Origin: Cytophagales bacterium
GTDB taxonomy: Bacteria; Bacteroidota; Bacteroidia; Cytophagales; Spirosomataceae
NCBI GenBank assembly: GCA_013298125.1
Contig: JAAFJP010000018.1
Location: 61,174-125,173 of the forward strand
Reading direction: 5' to 3'
DNA: 64,000 nt
A program made the translations under genes and the position numbers. Shown here one piece after another: positions 32,483 through 42,324 of this stretch. A model generated the notes under the pieces. That model was not told the DNA's origin, made no database searches, and was given only the letters and a program-made list of their open reading frames with translations. Numbering within the stretch: position 1 is the stretch's first letter; each line of letters begins with the position of its first letter.

Positions 32483-33844
32483 CTAAATATCGTGGTGAAG
32501 TGCCTCTTCTAAGAATGGGTGATTTTTTGCAATCAAAGAAGCTTTTGTCAATTGAGTCGAAACTACATAAACAAATGCAGAAGCAAACATTGCAACCATT
32601 CCAAATTCTACTAAACCGTAACCTCCATGCTTTCCAACTGTTCCTGGCATAATCATTTGGTAGAAATCTAAGTAGTGACCTACGATGATAAAGCAACAAC
32701 AGATTTTCAAGAAGATTGGTGTACGTTTTGCATCACGAGACATCATCACTAAGAATGGGAAGAAGAAGTTGAAAAATACGTTCAATATCTCCGTAGCCTT
32801 ATAAATTTTGTCGTGTCCTTCCCAACGCTCTAAGAAATAGATTGTTTCTTCTGGGAAGTTAGCGTAATAGATTAACAAGAATTGAGCAAACCATACATAC
32901 GTCCAGAAGATTGAGAACGCAAACATAAATTTACCTAAGTCGTGTAAGTGGTTGAAGTTTACATATTGCATATAACCTTTGTCTTTCAACAACAAAACGG
33001 TCAAAGTCAAAGTGGCTAAACCTGTTACGTGCCAAGACGAGAACATATACCATCCGAACATCGTTGAGAACCAGTGAGTATCAATTGACATAACCCAGTC
33101 CCAGGCTCCCATTGAACTTGAAATACCCATCAAAAGGATGAAGATTGTTCCAATTTTTACCATTTGGTAGAAATTTTCAGTACCACCTTCTAAGTCTTCT
33201 GCCAATGATTTCTTACGCATCCAGTTCCAAAGCAATAACCAACCCACAAAGAAGAAAATCATACGACCTAAGAAGAATCCTTTGTTCAAATAGCCTGATT
33301 TTCCAGCGATGATTTTGTCATAATGTTCACTTCCTTTATCAGTAATTCCTTCGTGCATCCAGTGGAAAATTACATCTCCTTTGAATAAGAATACTAATAA
33401 TAAAACTGAACCAGAAATAATCAAAAATGGAGGGAATGCCTCTGCAACACGCTTCACTACTGACGACCAACCCGCTTTTGCTAAATATTGAATAGAAACA
33501 AAAAACATTCCGATAACGGCAATACCTGTGAAATAAACACCGTTTAACCAAAGGTTTGCCCAGATACGAGTTGTCCAGTCATAAGCGGCTACGTGATGAG
33601 ATGCAGCACCACCTGATTCGTGAGAACCATGTTCTGCGGCAGCTTTTGCTACGTCATGTCCTGCACTACCGTGTTCTGCAACTGCATGAGCGGCATCGTG
33701 TTCGCCACGAGATAACAAATAGATTCCGACAACAAGTGCTACTAATCCAGCTAAGAAAGCATAAATAACTCTTTTGCGACCTTCTGCCGTGAACTCAAAA
33801 TGTTCTTCGACATTAGATGGGGAAAAATGTGAATGTCCCGCCAT
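32483..33844 (-). CDS. actF: alternative complex III quinone-binding subunit ActF
   Basis: This 453-residue integral membrane subunit is related to ActC and the PsrC/NrfD family. About ten helices are visible. An N-terminal His-rich region (HDAAHAVAEHGSAGHD and following) is periplasmic and varied in other species. The sequences ISSSMGAWDWVMSIDTHWFS and LGKFMFAFSIFWTYVWFAQF are the characteristic blocks of this subunit. It binds the quinol pool with ActC in the six-subunit complex. The ATG at 33844 (MAGHSHFSPSN) is preferred; the longer frame would begin inside the hairpin in the actE-actF gap. Confidence 0.92.
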   Translation of the reverse strand: MAGHSHFSPSNVEEHFEFTAEGRKRVIYAFLAGLVALVVGIYLLSRGEHDAAHAVAEHGSAGHDVAKAAAEHGSHESGGAASHHVAAYDWTTRIWANLWLNGVYFTGIAVIGMFFVSIQYLAKAGWSSVVKRVAEAFPPFLIISGSVLLLVFLFKGDVIFHWMHEGITDKGSEHYDKIIAGKSGYLNKGFFLGRMIFFFVGWLLLWNWMRKKSLAEDLEGGTENFYQMVKIGTIFILLMGISSSMGAWDWVMSIDTHWFSTMFGWYMFSSWHVTGLATLTLTVLLLKDKGYMQYVNFNHLHDLGKFMFAFSIFWTYVWFAQFLLIYYANFPEETIYFLERWEGHDKIYKATEILNVFFNFFFPFLVMMSRDAKRTPIFLKICCCFIIVGHYLDFYQMIMPGTVGKHGGYGLVEFGMVAMFASAFVYVVSTQLTKASLIAKNHPFLEEALHHDI

Positions 33845-33880
33845 TGTATAATTTGATAAATTAAAATTTCGTTTATTTAA

Positions 33881-33940
33881 GTATAACAGGTTTCTAACCT
33901 GTTCGTTGTATTTCATTTACAGGTTAGAAACCTGTTATAC
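33881..33940. repeat. nested palindrome in the actE-actF gap
   Basis: Perfect 22 bp arms (33881-33902 and 33919-33940) begin GTATAACAGGTTTCTAACCT. Each arm contains its own small palindrome ACAGGTT-TCT-AACCTGT. Confidence 0.9.
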
Positions 33941-33958
33941 AAAAAGCCCTAACAAAAA

Positions 33959-34582
33959 CTAAGGAGCTTGTTGCAACTGATGTACATAAAGCACAATCTT
34001 CCAACGGTCAGAGGCTGAAATCTGTGAACCATGAGCCCACATACGTCCTTTTCCGTGTGTGATAGTGTGGTAGATGTGTCCATCATTCAAGTTCTTCAAA
34101 GCGTCTGATGAATAGATAGGTACACCTTTATACATTTTGGCAACTAATCCATCTCCTTTTCCAGTTTCACCGTGACAGTGCTGACAGAATCTTTCATACT
34201 GTAATTTTCCAGCTTCAAGATTTGCTTCTGTTGGTTCAAAAGGGTTAGTCAATAAGGATTCTGATGAAGCCATATCTCCTGATTTGATAGTACGAGCTGT
34301 CAATTCTGTTTCTAATAACGTTCCGTCAATAGAATCGCTTTTTGCTTCTTGTCCGTAATATTTACGTGGAACTGTACCTTTTACTGGCAAACGCATATTC
34401 ATTCCGTAAGGATTGATATGGTTTGTGTCTCCTTCCGATTGAGAAAGAGGCTCATATCCAACAGAGTGATACATATTTGGAGCAAATTCTGTACCTTGAT
34501 CGTTATGTTTGTCTTTGCAAGATGTCATCGCCAAAGCAACAACTCCTGATAGCATAAGACTTTTTGTTTTATTGGTAAACAT
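33959..34582 (-). CDS. actE: alternative complex III monoheme cytochrome c subunit ActE
   Basis: This 207-residue membrane-bound cytochrome c subunit has a leader (KSLMLSGVVALAMTSC) ending in a lipobox, so the protein is lipid-anchored. One heme motif is present, FCQHCHGETGKGDG (about residue 134), with a distal Met candidate in TITHGKGRMWAHGSQI. It probably passes electrons from the ActA/ActB side to the oxidase. It sits between ActD and ActF in the standard act order. Confidence 0.92.
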   Translation of the reverse strand: MFTNKTKSLMLSGVVALAMTSCKDKHNDQGTEFAPNMYHSVGYEPLSQSEGDTNHINPYGMNMRLPVKGTVPRKYYGQEAKSDSIDGTLLETELTARTIKSGDMASSESLLTNPFEPTEANLEAGKLQYERFCQHCHGETGKGDGLVAKMYKGVPIYSSDALKNLNDGHIYHTITHGKGRMWAHGSQISASDRWKIVLYVHQLQQAP

Positions 34583-34611
34583 AATTTTTGATTATTAGTC
34601 GTAAGTTATGT

Positions 34612-34706
34612 AAGGTTTTAGGTTTTAGGTTTTGGGTTTTAGTAAAAGATTAAGATTAAACTCATCAGAAAATACTAACACCTAACACCCAACACCTTTC
34701 ACCTAA
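34612..34706. repeat. word-type inverted repeat, TTAGGTGTTAGG family (actD-actE gap)
   Basis: The left arm (34612-34642) reads AAGGTTTTAGGTTTTAGGTT and onward. The right arm (34674-34706) is made of inverse words (CTAACACCTAACACCCAACA). The word is the same as at 11169-11201 and 24521-24550. Confidence 0.7.
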
Positions 34707-34710
34707 TCAA

Positions 34711-35235
34711 CTAAAATTGTTTAACATTTACTTCGATTGCACCTGATGCTCTCAAAATGGTTTCGATTTCTGATTCAGACTTTTTATTCTTAGCCATGTT
34801 GATTGCCATAATAAACTTATCGTCTGTACTTCTCAAATCGAATGTTCTTGGTACTTTACCGGGCCACAAGCTGTTTGAAACTAAGAAAGTTCCAACCATA
34901 CCAAAGGCTGTAAATAATACTGTTCCTTCAAAAGATACTGGAATAAAGTCTGGAAGAGCAAAATAATCTTTACCTCCAATAATCATAGGCCAGTCGAAGT
35001 ACATGGTGTAGCTAATTAAAGACACAATACAGATTAAACCTAAACAACCAAACATAAAGGCTGCAATTGGAATGCGTGTACGTGGGTGTCCGATGGCTAC
35101 ATCCAATCCGTGAATTGGGAATGGAGTATAAACTTCTTCAATTTTTACGCCACTATTTTTCACTTCGGTAACGGCAGCGACTACTTCCTCATCATCGTCG
35201 TAAACTCCTACTAAATATCTTTCTGTTGAATCCAT
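34711..35235 (-). CDS. actD: alternative complex III subunit ActD (DUF3341)
   Basis: This 174-residue subunit has a ferredoxin-like N-terminal part (ERYLVGVYDDDEEVVAAVTEV) and two membrane helices (AAFMFGCLGLICIVSLISYT and FTAFGMVGTFLVSNSLW). DUF3341 is the established name of the family. It is a structural membrane subunit next to ActB and ActC. The C-terminal EIETILRASGAIEVNVKQF closes it. It lies between actC and actE, with word hairpins on both sides. Confidence 0.92.
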   Translation of the reverse strand: MDSTERYLVGVYDDDEEVVAAVTEVKNSGVKIEEVYTPFPIHGLDVAIGHPRTRIPIAAFMFGCLGLICIVSLISYTMYFDWPMIIGGKDYFALPDFIPVSFEGTVLFTAFGMVGTFLVSNSLWPGKVPRTFDLRSTDDKFIMAINMAKNKKSESEIETILRASGAIEVNVKQF

Positions 35236-35240
35236 TTTTT

Positions 35241-35381
35241 TTGGCTTTCGGCTGTCGGCTGTCGGCTTTCAGCAATTGTATGTCTAACCCTTGAAAAGTT
35301 GAATTATAAAAGGTTTTATTTGATAATATTTGTTTGGGCTAAAAACCGACAGCTGAAAGCCGACAGCCGAAAGCCCACAGC
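35241..35381. repeat. word-type inverted repeat, GGCTTTCGGCTGTC family (actC-actD gap)
   Basis: The left arm (35241-35273) is TTGGCTTTCGGCTGTCGGCT and onward. The right arm (35351-35381) is inverse (AGCTGAAAGCCGACAGCCGA). It shares its word with the actA-actB gap at 40067-40228. Confidence 0.85.
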
Positions 35382-35383
35382 TA

Positions 35384-36793
35384 TTAATGTACTGTTTCTT
35401 TCTCTTTCTCTCCTGATGCCTTTTTCTTGAAAGGATAGTTTGTTGAAACACCTTTCATTACTGATTTCACCTCGAACATATTGATTACTGGTAAGAATTT
35501 AGCAAACAAGAAGAACAAAGTGAAGAATAAACCAAATGAGAAAATATAATCACCAATGTCAAACATCGTTGGCGTAAACATCGCCCAAGATGATGGAAGG
35601 TAGTCACGGTGTAATGATGATACGATAATTACAAAACGCTCGAACCACATACCTACGTTTACGACTACTGACAAAATGAATGATACTAAAATACTTGTAC
35701 GAATTTTCTTGAACCAGAATAATTGAGGAGATACTACATTACAAGTCATCATCATCCAGTATGCCCACCAGTAAGGACCAGTTGCACGGTTAATGAAACA
35801 ATATGATTCGTATTCAACGCCTGAGTACCAAGCAATAAAGAATTCTGTTAAATAAGCAATACCTACAATCGACCCTGTTACAGTGATGATAATGTTCATC
35901 ATTTCGATGTGTTCAATTGTAATATAATCTTCTAATTTGAATACTACACGAGTAATCAACAAAAGACTTTGTACCATTGCAAATCCTGAGAAAATCGCTC
36001 CTGCCACGAAATATGGAGGAAAGATTGTCGTGTGCCATCCTGGGATAACAGACGTTGCAAAGTCCATAGATACGATTGTGTGTACAGAAAGTACCAATGG
36101 AGTTGAGATACCCGCTAAAATCAAAGAAACGTATTCGTAGCGAGCCCAAGTTTTTGCTGAACCTGTCCAACCTAAACTGAATGCACCGTACCAGAATTTT
36201 GACGCTTTTGTTTGAGCTCTGTCACGGATAGTTGCTAAGTCAGGCACAAGACCCATATACCAGAATACTAATGATACGGAAAGGTATGTCGAGATAGCGA
36301 AAACGTCCCAAACCAAAGGAGAGTTGAAGTTTACCCACAACGAACCGAATGTATTTGGTAAAGGTAATGCCCAGTGAAACAACCACGGACGACCCATGTG
36401 AGCCAAGATAAATGAGGCAGCACAAAGTACGGCAAAGATGGTCATCGCTTCCGCAGAACGGTTAATTGATGTTCTCCATTTTTGACGGAATAATAATAAT
36501 ACGGCTGAAATAAGCGTACCAGCGTGACCGATACCTACCCACCATACGAAGTTGGTAATATCCCATGCCCAGCCTACGGTTTTATTCAAACCCCAAACGC
36601 CAATTCCTTGCCACCAAGTGTAGCCTAAGCAAAAAGCACCATAAGCAAATACCAAACAAGAAACCCCAAAAGCGATTTTCCACTCTTTGGTAGGTTCTCC
36701 TTCTACTTGCTTACAAATATCATTTGTAACGTCATGATAAGATTTACCGCCTGAAACAAGGGTTTCTCTTATGGGTGATACTACGTGCGACAT
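35384..36793 (-). CDS. actC: alternative complex III quinol-oxidising subunit ActC (NrfD/PsrC)
   Basis: This 469-residue integral membrane protein has about ten helices in the NrfD/PsrC pattern. Landmarks are [40 protein letters not shown] and [20 protein letters not shown]. The quinol site lies between the helices facing ActB's iron-sulfur domain. It delivers electrons from the quinone pool into ActB. It lies third in the cluster. The C-terminus has a lysine-rich tail ([14 protein letters not shown]). Confidence 0.94.
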   Translation of the reverse strand: MSHVVSPIRETLVSGGKSYHDVTNDICKQVEGEPTKEWKIAFGVSCLVFAYGAFCLGYTWWQGIGVWGLNKTVGWAWDITNFVWWVGIGHAGTLISAVLLLFRQKWRTSINRSAEAMTIFAVLCAASFILAHMGRPWLFHWALPLPNTFGSLWVNFNSPLVWDVFAISTYLSVSLVFWYMGLVPDLATIRDRAQTKASKFWYGAFSLGWTGSAKTWARYEYVSLILAGISTPLVLSVHTIVSMDFATSVIPGWHTTIFPPYFVAGAIFSGFAMVQSLLLITRVVFKLEDYITIEHIEMMNIIITVTGSIVGIAYLTEFFIAWYSGVEYESYCFINRATGPYWWAYWMMMTCNVVSPQLFWFKKIRTSILVSFILSVVVNVGMWFERFVIIVSSLHRDYLPSSWAMFTPTMFDIGDYIFSFGLFFTLFFLFAKFLPVINMFEVKSVMKGVSTNYPFKKKASGEKEKETVH

Positions 36794-36836
36794 ATATTTT
36801 TATATTTGAAAATTTTAAACTAAATCTATTTTCTTT

Positions 36837-36920
36837 AATTTTCAATGCTCAATGTTCAATATTCAATGTTCAAGTAAAAAAAAATTAACCTTGATAATTG
36901 AGCATTGTTTATTGAAAATT
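36837..36920. repeat. word-type inverted repeat, TTCAATGCTCAATG family (actB-actC gap)
   Basis: The left arm (36837-36874) has AATTTTCAATGCTCAATGTT and onward. The right arm (36893-36920) holds the inverse ATTGAGCATTG and ATTGAAAATT with a 7 bp insertion between them. Confidence 0.7.
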
Positions 36921-36936
36921 ATTACTGGTATCTCAA

Positions 36937-39900
36937 TTAAGAATGATGTGGTTCAGCGTGTGCTTCTTCTTTCACAACCTTCTCTTCTTTATTACGGATT
37001 TTTACTAAATAAGAGATACTTGGTTTTACGTTGATTTCTTCGATAACTCCGAAAGCACGTCCTTTCTTCTCATTTGCTAATAATTTCGAAATTGCAGTGT
37101 TGCTATCGTTCATATCTCCGAAGGTAATCGCATCAGTTGGACAAGATTGAGCACAAGCTACTTGGATTTCTCCGTCGATTGGTCTTCTCTTCTCTTTCTT
37201 CGCTTCTAATTTACCCGCTTGGATACGTTGAACGCACATTGAACATTTTTCCATAACCCCACGTGAACGAACTGTTACGTCTGGGTTAATCACCATACGA
37301 CCTAAATCGTTGTTGAATTGGAAATCATATTCATCTGTTTGGTAGTAACGGAACCAGTTGAAACGACGTACTTTATATGGACAGTTGTTGGCACAATAAC
37401 GAGTGCCGATACAACGGTTATAAGTCATTTGGTTCAATCCTTCCGTAGAGTGTGTTGTTGCTAAAACTGGACAAACAGTCTCACAAGGAGCATTGTTACA
37501 GTGTTGGCAAAGCATTGGTTGGAATACTACCTCTGGATTTTCAGAAGCCTGTTCTAATCCTTTTGCATCTTCAACGTCGGCATCAGAAGAATAATAACGG
37601 TCAATACGCATCCAGTGCATCTCACGACGGTTAATTACTTCTTTACGACCTACTACGGCAATGTTATTTTCAGCATTACAAGAAACCACACAAGCCGCAC
37701 AACCTGTACACGTGTTCAAGTCGATGACCATTCCCCATGCGTGATTGTTATATTTGTGTCCGTTCCATAATGAAACTCCTTCTTTGCTAATTTCTTGCTT
37801 ATTTCCGTTTTCAGCATTGATTTCTACTTTGCCTTCTGCCGTAGAAATTGATGGTCTGAAACGTCCAGCTTCCACATTTTTCTTATAAGCACTCAACACC
37901 GTTTCCTGAACAACCGACTCACGAGCCATTACGGTATTGTGAGTTTGTGTACGAGCAACTTGTGCTGTTTCACCAGTTGCTTTCACTTGTACATCACCTG
38001 TGTTTGAGAAAGCAATATTTCCGTTGATAACAGAAGCTAATGGATAAGCATTTACACCAACGCCATTGGCTGATTTACCTGCCTTTGTACGTCCGTACCC
38101 GATGGCGATTGCCACGGTATTGTTTGCTTGTCCAGGTTGAACTAATAAAGGTAATTTTACAGATTTACCATTTACCGAAACCTCAACTTCGTGCGTATCT
38201 AATTCTATTTCTTGATCAACTCCTAATGCTTTTGCGGTTGCTAATGAAACAGTAGCATAATTACCCCAACAAGCCTTAGAAACTGGCTCTGGACATTCTT
38301 GCAAGAATGGATTGTTAGCTTGTGAACCAGTACCCATTGTTACTTTTTCATAAATCGCTAATTCCATTTTGTCAGAATTTGCTTTGTAGTTCTTCGATAT
38401 TGAAGAAACTGCATCCGCTAAACCTGTTTGTGGAACGTTGAATGCTGCACCTGCACCTGGCTCATAGATACCATCATGCAATACTTTCGACCATGCTACT
38501 TTTCCGCCCAATGAACTTGTCCACGCATTTTCGAGATACGTAGCATAGTCGGCATCAAGACCAGACCATTTCAATAAACTTGATTGAGCTTGACGAGTTT
38601 TGAAGATAGTTGAGATAGTAGGTTGCGAGAAAGAGTAATGTCCTCTTTTTGGCTCTGCATCGTTCCATGATTCTAAGTAGTGAGAATCAGGCGTATTATA
38701 TTTACAAAGTGACCCTGTTTCGTCAGCACGGTCATTTGTTGAAATCGTTAATCCAATTTTAGCTAATGCTTCTCCTAATTCCGCTCCACGTGGGTGGTTG
38801 TAAACTGGATTTGCATTATAGAAAATCACCGCTCCGATTTGTCCAGCTTTCGCTTCGTTGATAAACTGAGTCATTTCAGCATCAGAACCTTGACGGTAAT
38901 TTACAGGAGTACCTGCATCAATTGTAGCACCATAAGCTCCCAACATAGCGTTGATAGCAACTACTACGGTTTGAACGGCTGGGTCATTTGAACCTGAAAC
39001 TACTAAGGATGCTCCTTTGGTAGCCACTAAATCTGCCGCAGCTTTGTCTAAATGGTCAATCTTAACTGAGGCAGAAGAGATAGTTGCTCCACCTGTTTTA
39101 CTTGCAATAGCATTATAAAGAGCCGCCACTACTAAACCTTCTTGTGATGGTTTGTAAGTTGAACGATAGTCAGCGTTTGCACCAGTGTTTGACATGATTG
39201 TCTCGAACTGATAATGACGTGACATTTCTTTATTACCACCTTCGGCTGAATTTACTCTACGGGTTTTTGCCCATTGTCCAGCAAATTCGGCTGGTGAAAT
39301 CCAAGAACCTAAGAAATCAGCACCGATTGAAACGATTGTTTTTGCTTTGCTGAAATCAAAACTTGGCAATACACCTCCGTTGGCATGTACTAAACCTGAA
39401 ACAGAGTTTGCATCGTAAGTAACTAATTTTGCGGTTGGGTATTTAGCAATAAAATCACCGATTACTTTTTTAGTAGTTGGTGAAAGGATGGTATTTGATA
39501 CGATTCTGATTTGACCACCACGAGCGGCAATACTGCCTAAACCTGCGATAATTTCTTTATCAGCAACATTCCAGTCTGCGGCTTTACCACCGATGGTTGC
39601 TCCTTTTAATTTTTCGTTATCATAAAGACTCAATACAGATGCCTGTACACGAGCCGATAATGCACCTTTACTTACAGATGAAGCTTTATTTCCTTCAACT
39701 TTGATAGGACGACCTTCACGAGTTTTTACTAATACCGAAGCATACTCACCACCATCAACGAAAGTAGATGCGTACCAGTTGGCAATAGTAGGTTCTACGT
39801 CCTCTGGTTTGTTCAAGTACGGAATGGCTTTTTTGATAGGGGCTTCGCAAGCTGCCAATGCTACGGCAGACACACCAAAACCTAAGACTTTCAAGAAGTC

Positions 39901-40053
39901 ACGACGAACAGTATTTGTTCCGTCGATGATTAATTCTCCTTTTTCATCAGCAATCGGAGCATCGCCAAATTCACGATGTGCGTGTTTGACAAACTCTGAA
40001 CTGTTTGTTAATTCCTCAATCCCTCTCCAATATCGCTTTGTATTATTTTCCAT
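36937..40053 (-). CDS. actB: alternative complex III iron-sulfur/molybdopterin-like subunit ActB
   Basis: This is the largest subunit of the complex (1038 residues). It starts with a Tat-type segment (RRDFLKVLGFGVSAVALAAC), then a molybdopterin-oxidoreductase-like half that in this family has lost the cofactor, then an iron-sulfur half. Cluster motifs read CTGCAACVVSCNAEN, CQHCNNAPCETVCPV, CIGTRYCANNCPYKVRRF and CSMCVQRI followed by CAQSCPTDAI, matching one 3Fe-4S and three 4Fe-4S clusters. The family is called TAT-variant-translocated molybdopterin oxidoreductase. It receives electrons from ActC and passes them to ActA. Confidence 0.95.
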   Translation of the reverse strand: MENNTKRYWRGIEELTNSSEFVKHAHREFGDAPIADEKGELIIDGTNTVRRDFLKVLGFGVSAVALAACEAPIKKAIPYLNKPEDVEPTIANWYASTFVDGGEYASVLVKTREGRPIKVEGNKASSVSKGALSARVQASVLSLYDNEKLKGATIGGKAADWNVADKEIIAGLGSIAARGGQIRIVSNTILSPTTKKVIGDFIAKYPTAKLVTYDANSVSGLVHANGGVLPSFDFSKAKTIVSIGADFLGSWISPAEFAGQWAKTRRVNSAEGGNKEMSRHYQFETIMSNTGANADYRSTYKPSQEGLVVAALYNAIASKTGGATISSASVKIDHLDKAAADLVATKGASLVVSGSNDPAVQTVVVAINAMLGAYGATIDAGTPVNYRQGSDAEMTQFINEAKAGQIGAVIFYNANPVYNHPRGAELGEALAKIGLTISTNDRADETGSLCKYNTPDSHYLESWNDAEPKRGHYSFSQPTISTIFKTRQAQSSLLKWSGLDADYATYLENAWTSSLGGKVAWSKVLHDGIYEPGAGAAFNVPQTGLADAVSSISKNYKANSDKMELAIYEKVTMGTGSQANNPFLQECPEPVSKACWGNYATVSLATAKALGVDQEIELDTHEVEVSVNGKSVKLPLLVQPGQANNTVAIAIGYGRTKAGKSANGVGVNAYPLASVINGNIAFSNTGDVQVKATGETAQVARTQTHNTVMARESVVQETVLSAYKKNVEAGRFRPSISTAEGKVEINAENGNKQEISKEGVSLWNGHKYNNHAWGMVIDLNTCTGCAACVVSCNAENNIAVVGRKEVINRREMHWMRIDRYYSSDADVEDAKGLEQASENPEVVFQPMLCQHCNNAPCETVCPVLATTHSTEGLNQMTYNRCIGTRYCANNCPYKVRRFNWFRYYQTDEYDFQFNNDLGRMVINPDVTVRSRGVMEKCSMCVQRIQAGKLEAKKEKRRPIDGEIQVACAQSCPTDAITFGDMNDSNTAISKLLANEKKGRAFGVIEEINVKPSISYLVKIRNKEEKVVKEEAHAEPHHS

Positions 40054-40066
40054 ATTTGTAATATGA

Positions 40067-40228
40067 TTGGCTTTGGGCTGTCGGCTTTGGGCTGTCGGCT
40101 TTGGGCTTTTTTTAATATCTGTTTTTAAGTAATCGATATTTTATAATCAATACTTTTATTTAATTAGTTTTTTAACTTCAAAGCAAATGTTGTTCAGCTG
40201 ATAGCCGACAGCCAAATGCCGAAAGCTA
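40067..40228. repeat. word-type inverted repeat, GGCTTTGGGCTGTC family (actA-actB gap)
   Basis: The left arm (40067-40107) reads TTGGCTTTGGGCTGTCGGCT and onward. The right arm (40195-40228) is inverse (CAGCTGATAGCCGACAGCCA). The loop is about 87 bp. It shares its word with 35241-35381. Confidence 0.8.
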
Positions 40229-40230
40229 AA

Positions 40231-41448
40231 TTAATAGTGGCACTTTGAACATTCCAAACCACCGATGTCTTGTACCTTCATGTTGCCTTTATGCTCTGTG
40301 TTGTGCAATTCTACTAACTTATCGTAGTACGCATTTCCTTTTGCATTCACCTCAGTTTTTCTGTGGCAATCAATACACCATCCCATTGTTAAAGACGAAC
40401 GTTGTTGAACAACCTCCATTTTAGCAATTTCTCCGTGGCAATTTGTACATTCTAAACCTCCAACGTTTGTGTGTTGAGCGTGGTTAAAATATGCCAAGTC
40501 AGGTAGGTTGTGTACACGTACCCACTGGATTGGCTCGTCTTTTTCAAGAGAACGATAAATTTTCTGAATTTCAGGAGATTCACGCTTGATGGCGTTGTGG
40601 CAGTTCATACAGATATTCGCAGAAGGAATATTTGCACCTTTTCCTTTGTAAACGCCTGTGTGGCAATAGTTACAATTGATTTCGTACTGTCCAGCGTGAA
40701 GTTTGTGAGAGAATTGGATTGGTTGCTCAGGAGCATATCCTTGGTGCATTCCGATTCCGTAAGCTGAATCAAGCGTTGCTTTTCCGATTAATAAGGTAAT
40801 CAATAAAGCTGCACCTGTTTTGAAAGCACTGTTTGAAGCTAATTTCTTTCCGTTTTCAGCGATTCTTTGTAATAAAGGAATCTTTTGTGCCTCCGCAGAT
40901 TCAGGAGAAACCGAAGCTAATTTTGTAAGACTTGAAACGATTGATAATAAAGCAATTAATACTAATACCATCACGCCCAATAAGGCAATCAATATATATT
41001 GCATCATTCCACCGTTTGAAGCACCTTCGGCAGGAGCGGCAGCACCAGCAACTGGGGCAGCACCAGCGACAGCAACAGGAGCGACAGCTTGTGCATCAAT
41101 ATAAGCAATTACACTTTTGATTTGTGCTTCTGAATACCCTGGATAGGCAGTCATTTGTGCTTTGTTGTATTTATTGTACAAATCAACAGCATATTTATCA
41201 CCAGAGGCAATAACAGCTTGTGGGTTGTGTACCCATTTCACAATCCAGTCAATGGGTCTTCTTTGGCTAATACCTTTCAGACCAGGACCTACCACTACTT
41301 CATCCGTTACGGCGTGACAAGTGGAGCAATTGTTTTTGAAAATTTGTTCACCTTCGGCGGTGTCTTGTGCTTTCACACCCACGACAGAGGCAAAGAAGCC
41401 CAGAATCATGGTAATAGCAACAATCTTCAAGCGTTTGATGGTTATCAT
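40231..41448 (-). CDS. actA: alternative complex III pentaheme subunit ActA with an N-terminal cytochrome c domain
   Basis: This 405-residue exported cytochrome has six heme motifs: NNCSTCHAV near the N-terminus, then CNYCH, CMNCH, CTNCH, CIDCH and CSKCH in the C-terminal half. The first belongs to a monoheme cytochrome c domain (about residues 30-105) fused to the pentaheme ActA core, with a low-complexity Ala/Pro linker (VAPVAVAGAAPVAGAAAPAE) and a membrane helix (YILIALLGVMVLVLIALLS) between. This fused form is common in Bacteroidota. It starts at the ATG 41448 (MITIKRLK). It is the first gene of the cluster, behind a canonical promoter. Confidence 0.93.
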   Translation of the reverse strand: MITIKRLKIVAITMILGFFASVVGVKAQDTAEGEQIFKNNCSTCHAVTDEVVVGPGLKGISQRRPIDWIVKWVHNPQAVIASGDKYAVDLYNKYNKAQMTAYPGYSEAQIKSVIAYIDAQAVAPVAVAGAAPVAGAAAPAEGASNGGMMQYILIALLGVMVLVLIALLSIVSSLTKLASVSPESAEAQKIPLLQRIAENGKKLASNSAFKTGAALLITLLIGKATLDSAYGIGMHQGYAPEQPIQFSHKLHAGQYEINCNYCHTGVYKGKGANIPSANICMNCHNAIKRESPEIQKIYRSLEKDEPIQWVRVHNLPDLAYFNHAQHTNVGGLECTNCHGEIAKMEVVQQRSSLTMGWCIDCHRKTEVNAKGNAYYDKLVELHNTEHKGNMKVQDIGGLECSKCHY

Positions 41449-42041
41449 AATCGTTTTATTACAGAACATTTATATAAAATTATGCTAATTAAATTCGGCA
41501 ATATGATAAAGAATAGATTGAGTTTTTAATTGATGAAAAACAAATTTTTGCTTAAAAACTCAAATTTTACCCTTTTTCGGGTTACAAAAGTACGATTGGA
41601 AAAATTATGAACCAATTAAATTTTTGTTCATTTTGATTAAAATTTCCTTATAAAAGAACTATTTAGAATTTTTCTAATTTAGGGAAACCTAATGTTTTTA
41701 ATATACTTAGATAGTATTGGATAATATTAAGAATGGGATTTAGAGGGGATATTTGTTACAAAAATACAAAAGGAATGAATACCAATGTATAATTTTTGCG
41801 TAATGTTAGAAGGTTTTGTGTCAAAAAAATGTTTTGGGATATACTTCAAATTTTGATAAAATGTTTTCTCTCTTAATGCTTAGCGGGATTAATTATTGTG
41901 TGAGATGGGTTTATAAAATATGTGTAACAAAATAGTAACAAAAATATCGTGGATTTAGTAAAAGAGGGAGGATTTTGAAATACCTTAAAATAATTAAAGC
42001 CCTGATATTCAGAGCTTTAAAGTATTCTAAAATAATAGTAG
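41449..42041. other. gap between actA and tRNA-Cys
   Basis: This AT-rich stretch of almost 600 bp contains the act promoter described separately and the leader of actA (41449-41580). The rest, 41620-42040, shows no coding frame with a plausible start, no inverted word repeats and no terminator of note, apart from the weak hairpin AAAGCCCTGATATTCAGAGCTTT near 41995-42020, which could terminate the tRNA-Cys transcript. Confidence 0.6.
41585..41615 (-). promoter_or_regulatory. promoter of the act-cox cluster
   Basis: Reading along the minus strand: TTGG (41615-41612), 19 bp, then TACTTTTG (41592-41585), an exact TAnnTTTG. Transcription would begin near 41580, some 130 bp before the actA start. 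A small CCCGAAAAAGGG hairpin follows the start. Confidence 0.75.
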
Positions 42042-42112
42042 AGGTCTCGAGCGGATTCGAACCGCTGTGGAAGCTTTTGCAGAGCTCTGCCTAGCCACTC
42101 GGCCACAAGACC
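42042..42112 (-). tRNA. tRNA-Cys (anticodon GCA)
   Basis: Read on the minus strand, the acceptor stem GGTCTTG pairs with CGAGACC, the discriminator is U (usual for tRNA-Cys), and the D arm contains GCCGAGTGGCTAGGC. The anticodon arm GAGCT-CTGCAAA-AGCTT presents GCA. The T arm is GCGGTTCGAATCCGC. CCA is not encoded. Confidence 0.95.
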
Positions 42113-42263
42113 ATCTTATGTAATTGAATGGGTTGCAAAAGTAATGCCGTTTTGTTTAGAATCAAAGAAAATTTGGAAGTATATATGTAGAGTTTGTATT
42201 GATTTTTTATAGAAAATGCTTTATAAAACTGATAATCAGGTGATTACAGAATAAATTTAATCC

Positions 42264-42305
42264 TAAAAAAAACGTCCTGCCAACCGAAGTCAACAGGACG
42301 TTTTT
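42264..42305 (-). terminator. rho-independent terminator of rpsA
   Basis: AACGTCCTG (42271-42279) pairs with CAGGACGTT (42294-42302). On the minus strand a T-run follows the stem. It lies just after the rpsA stop. Confidence 0.9.
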
Positions 42306-42324
42306 GTATTCTCAGAGAATTAGA

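Noticed and set aside
33845..33916. Longer N-terminus for ActF
   Set aside because: It begins within the hairpin of the actE-actF gap; MAGHSHFSPSN at 33844 is the usual start.
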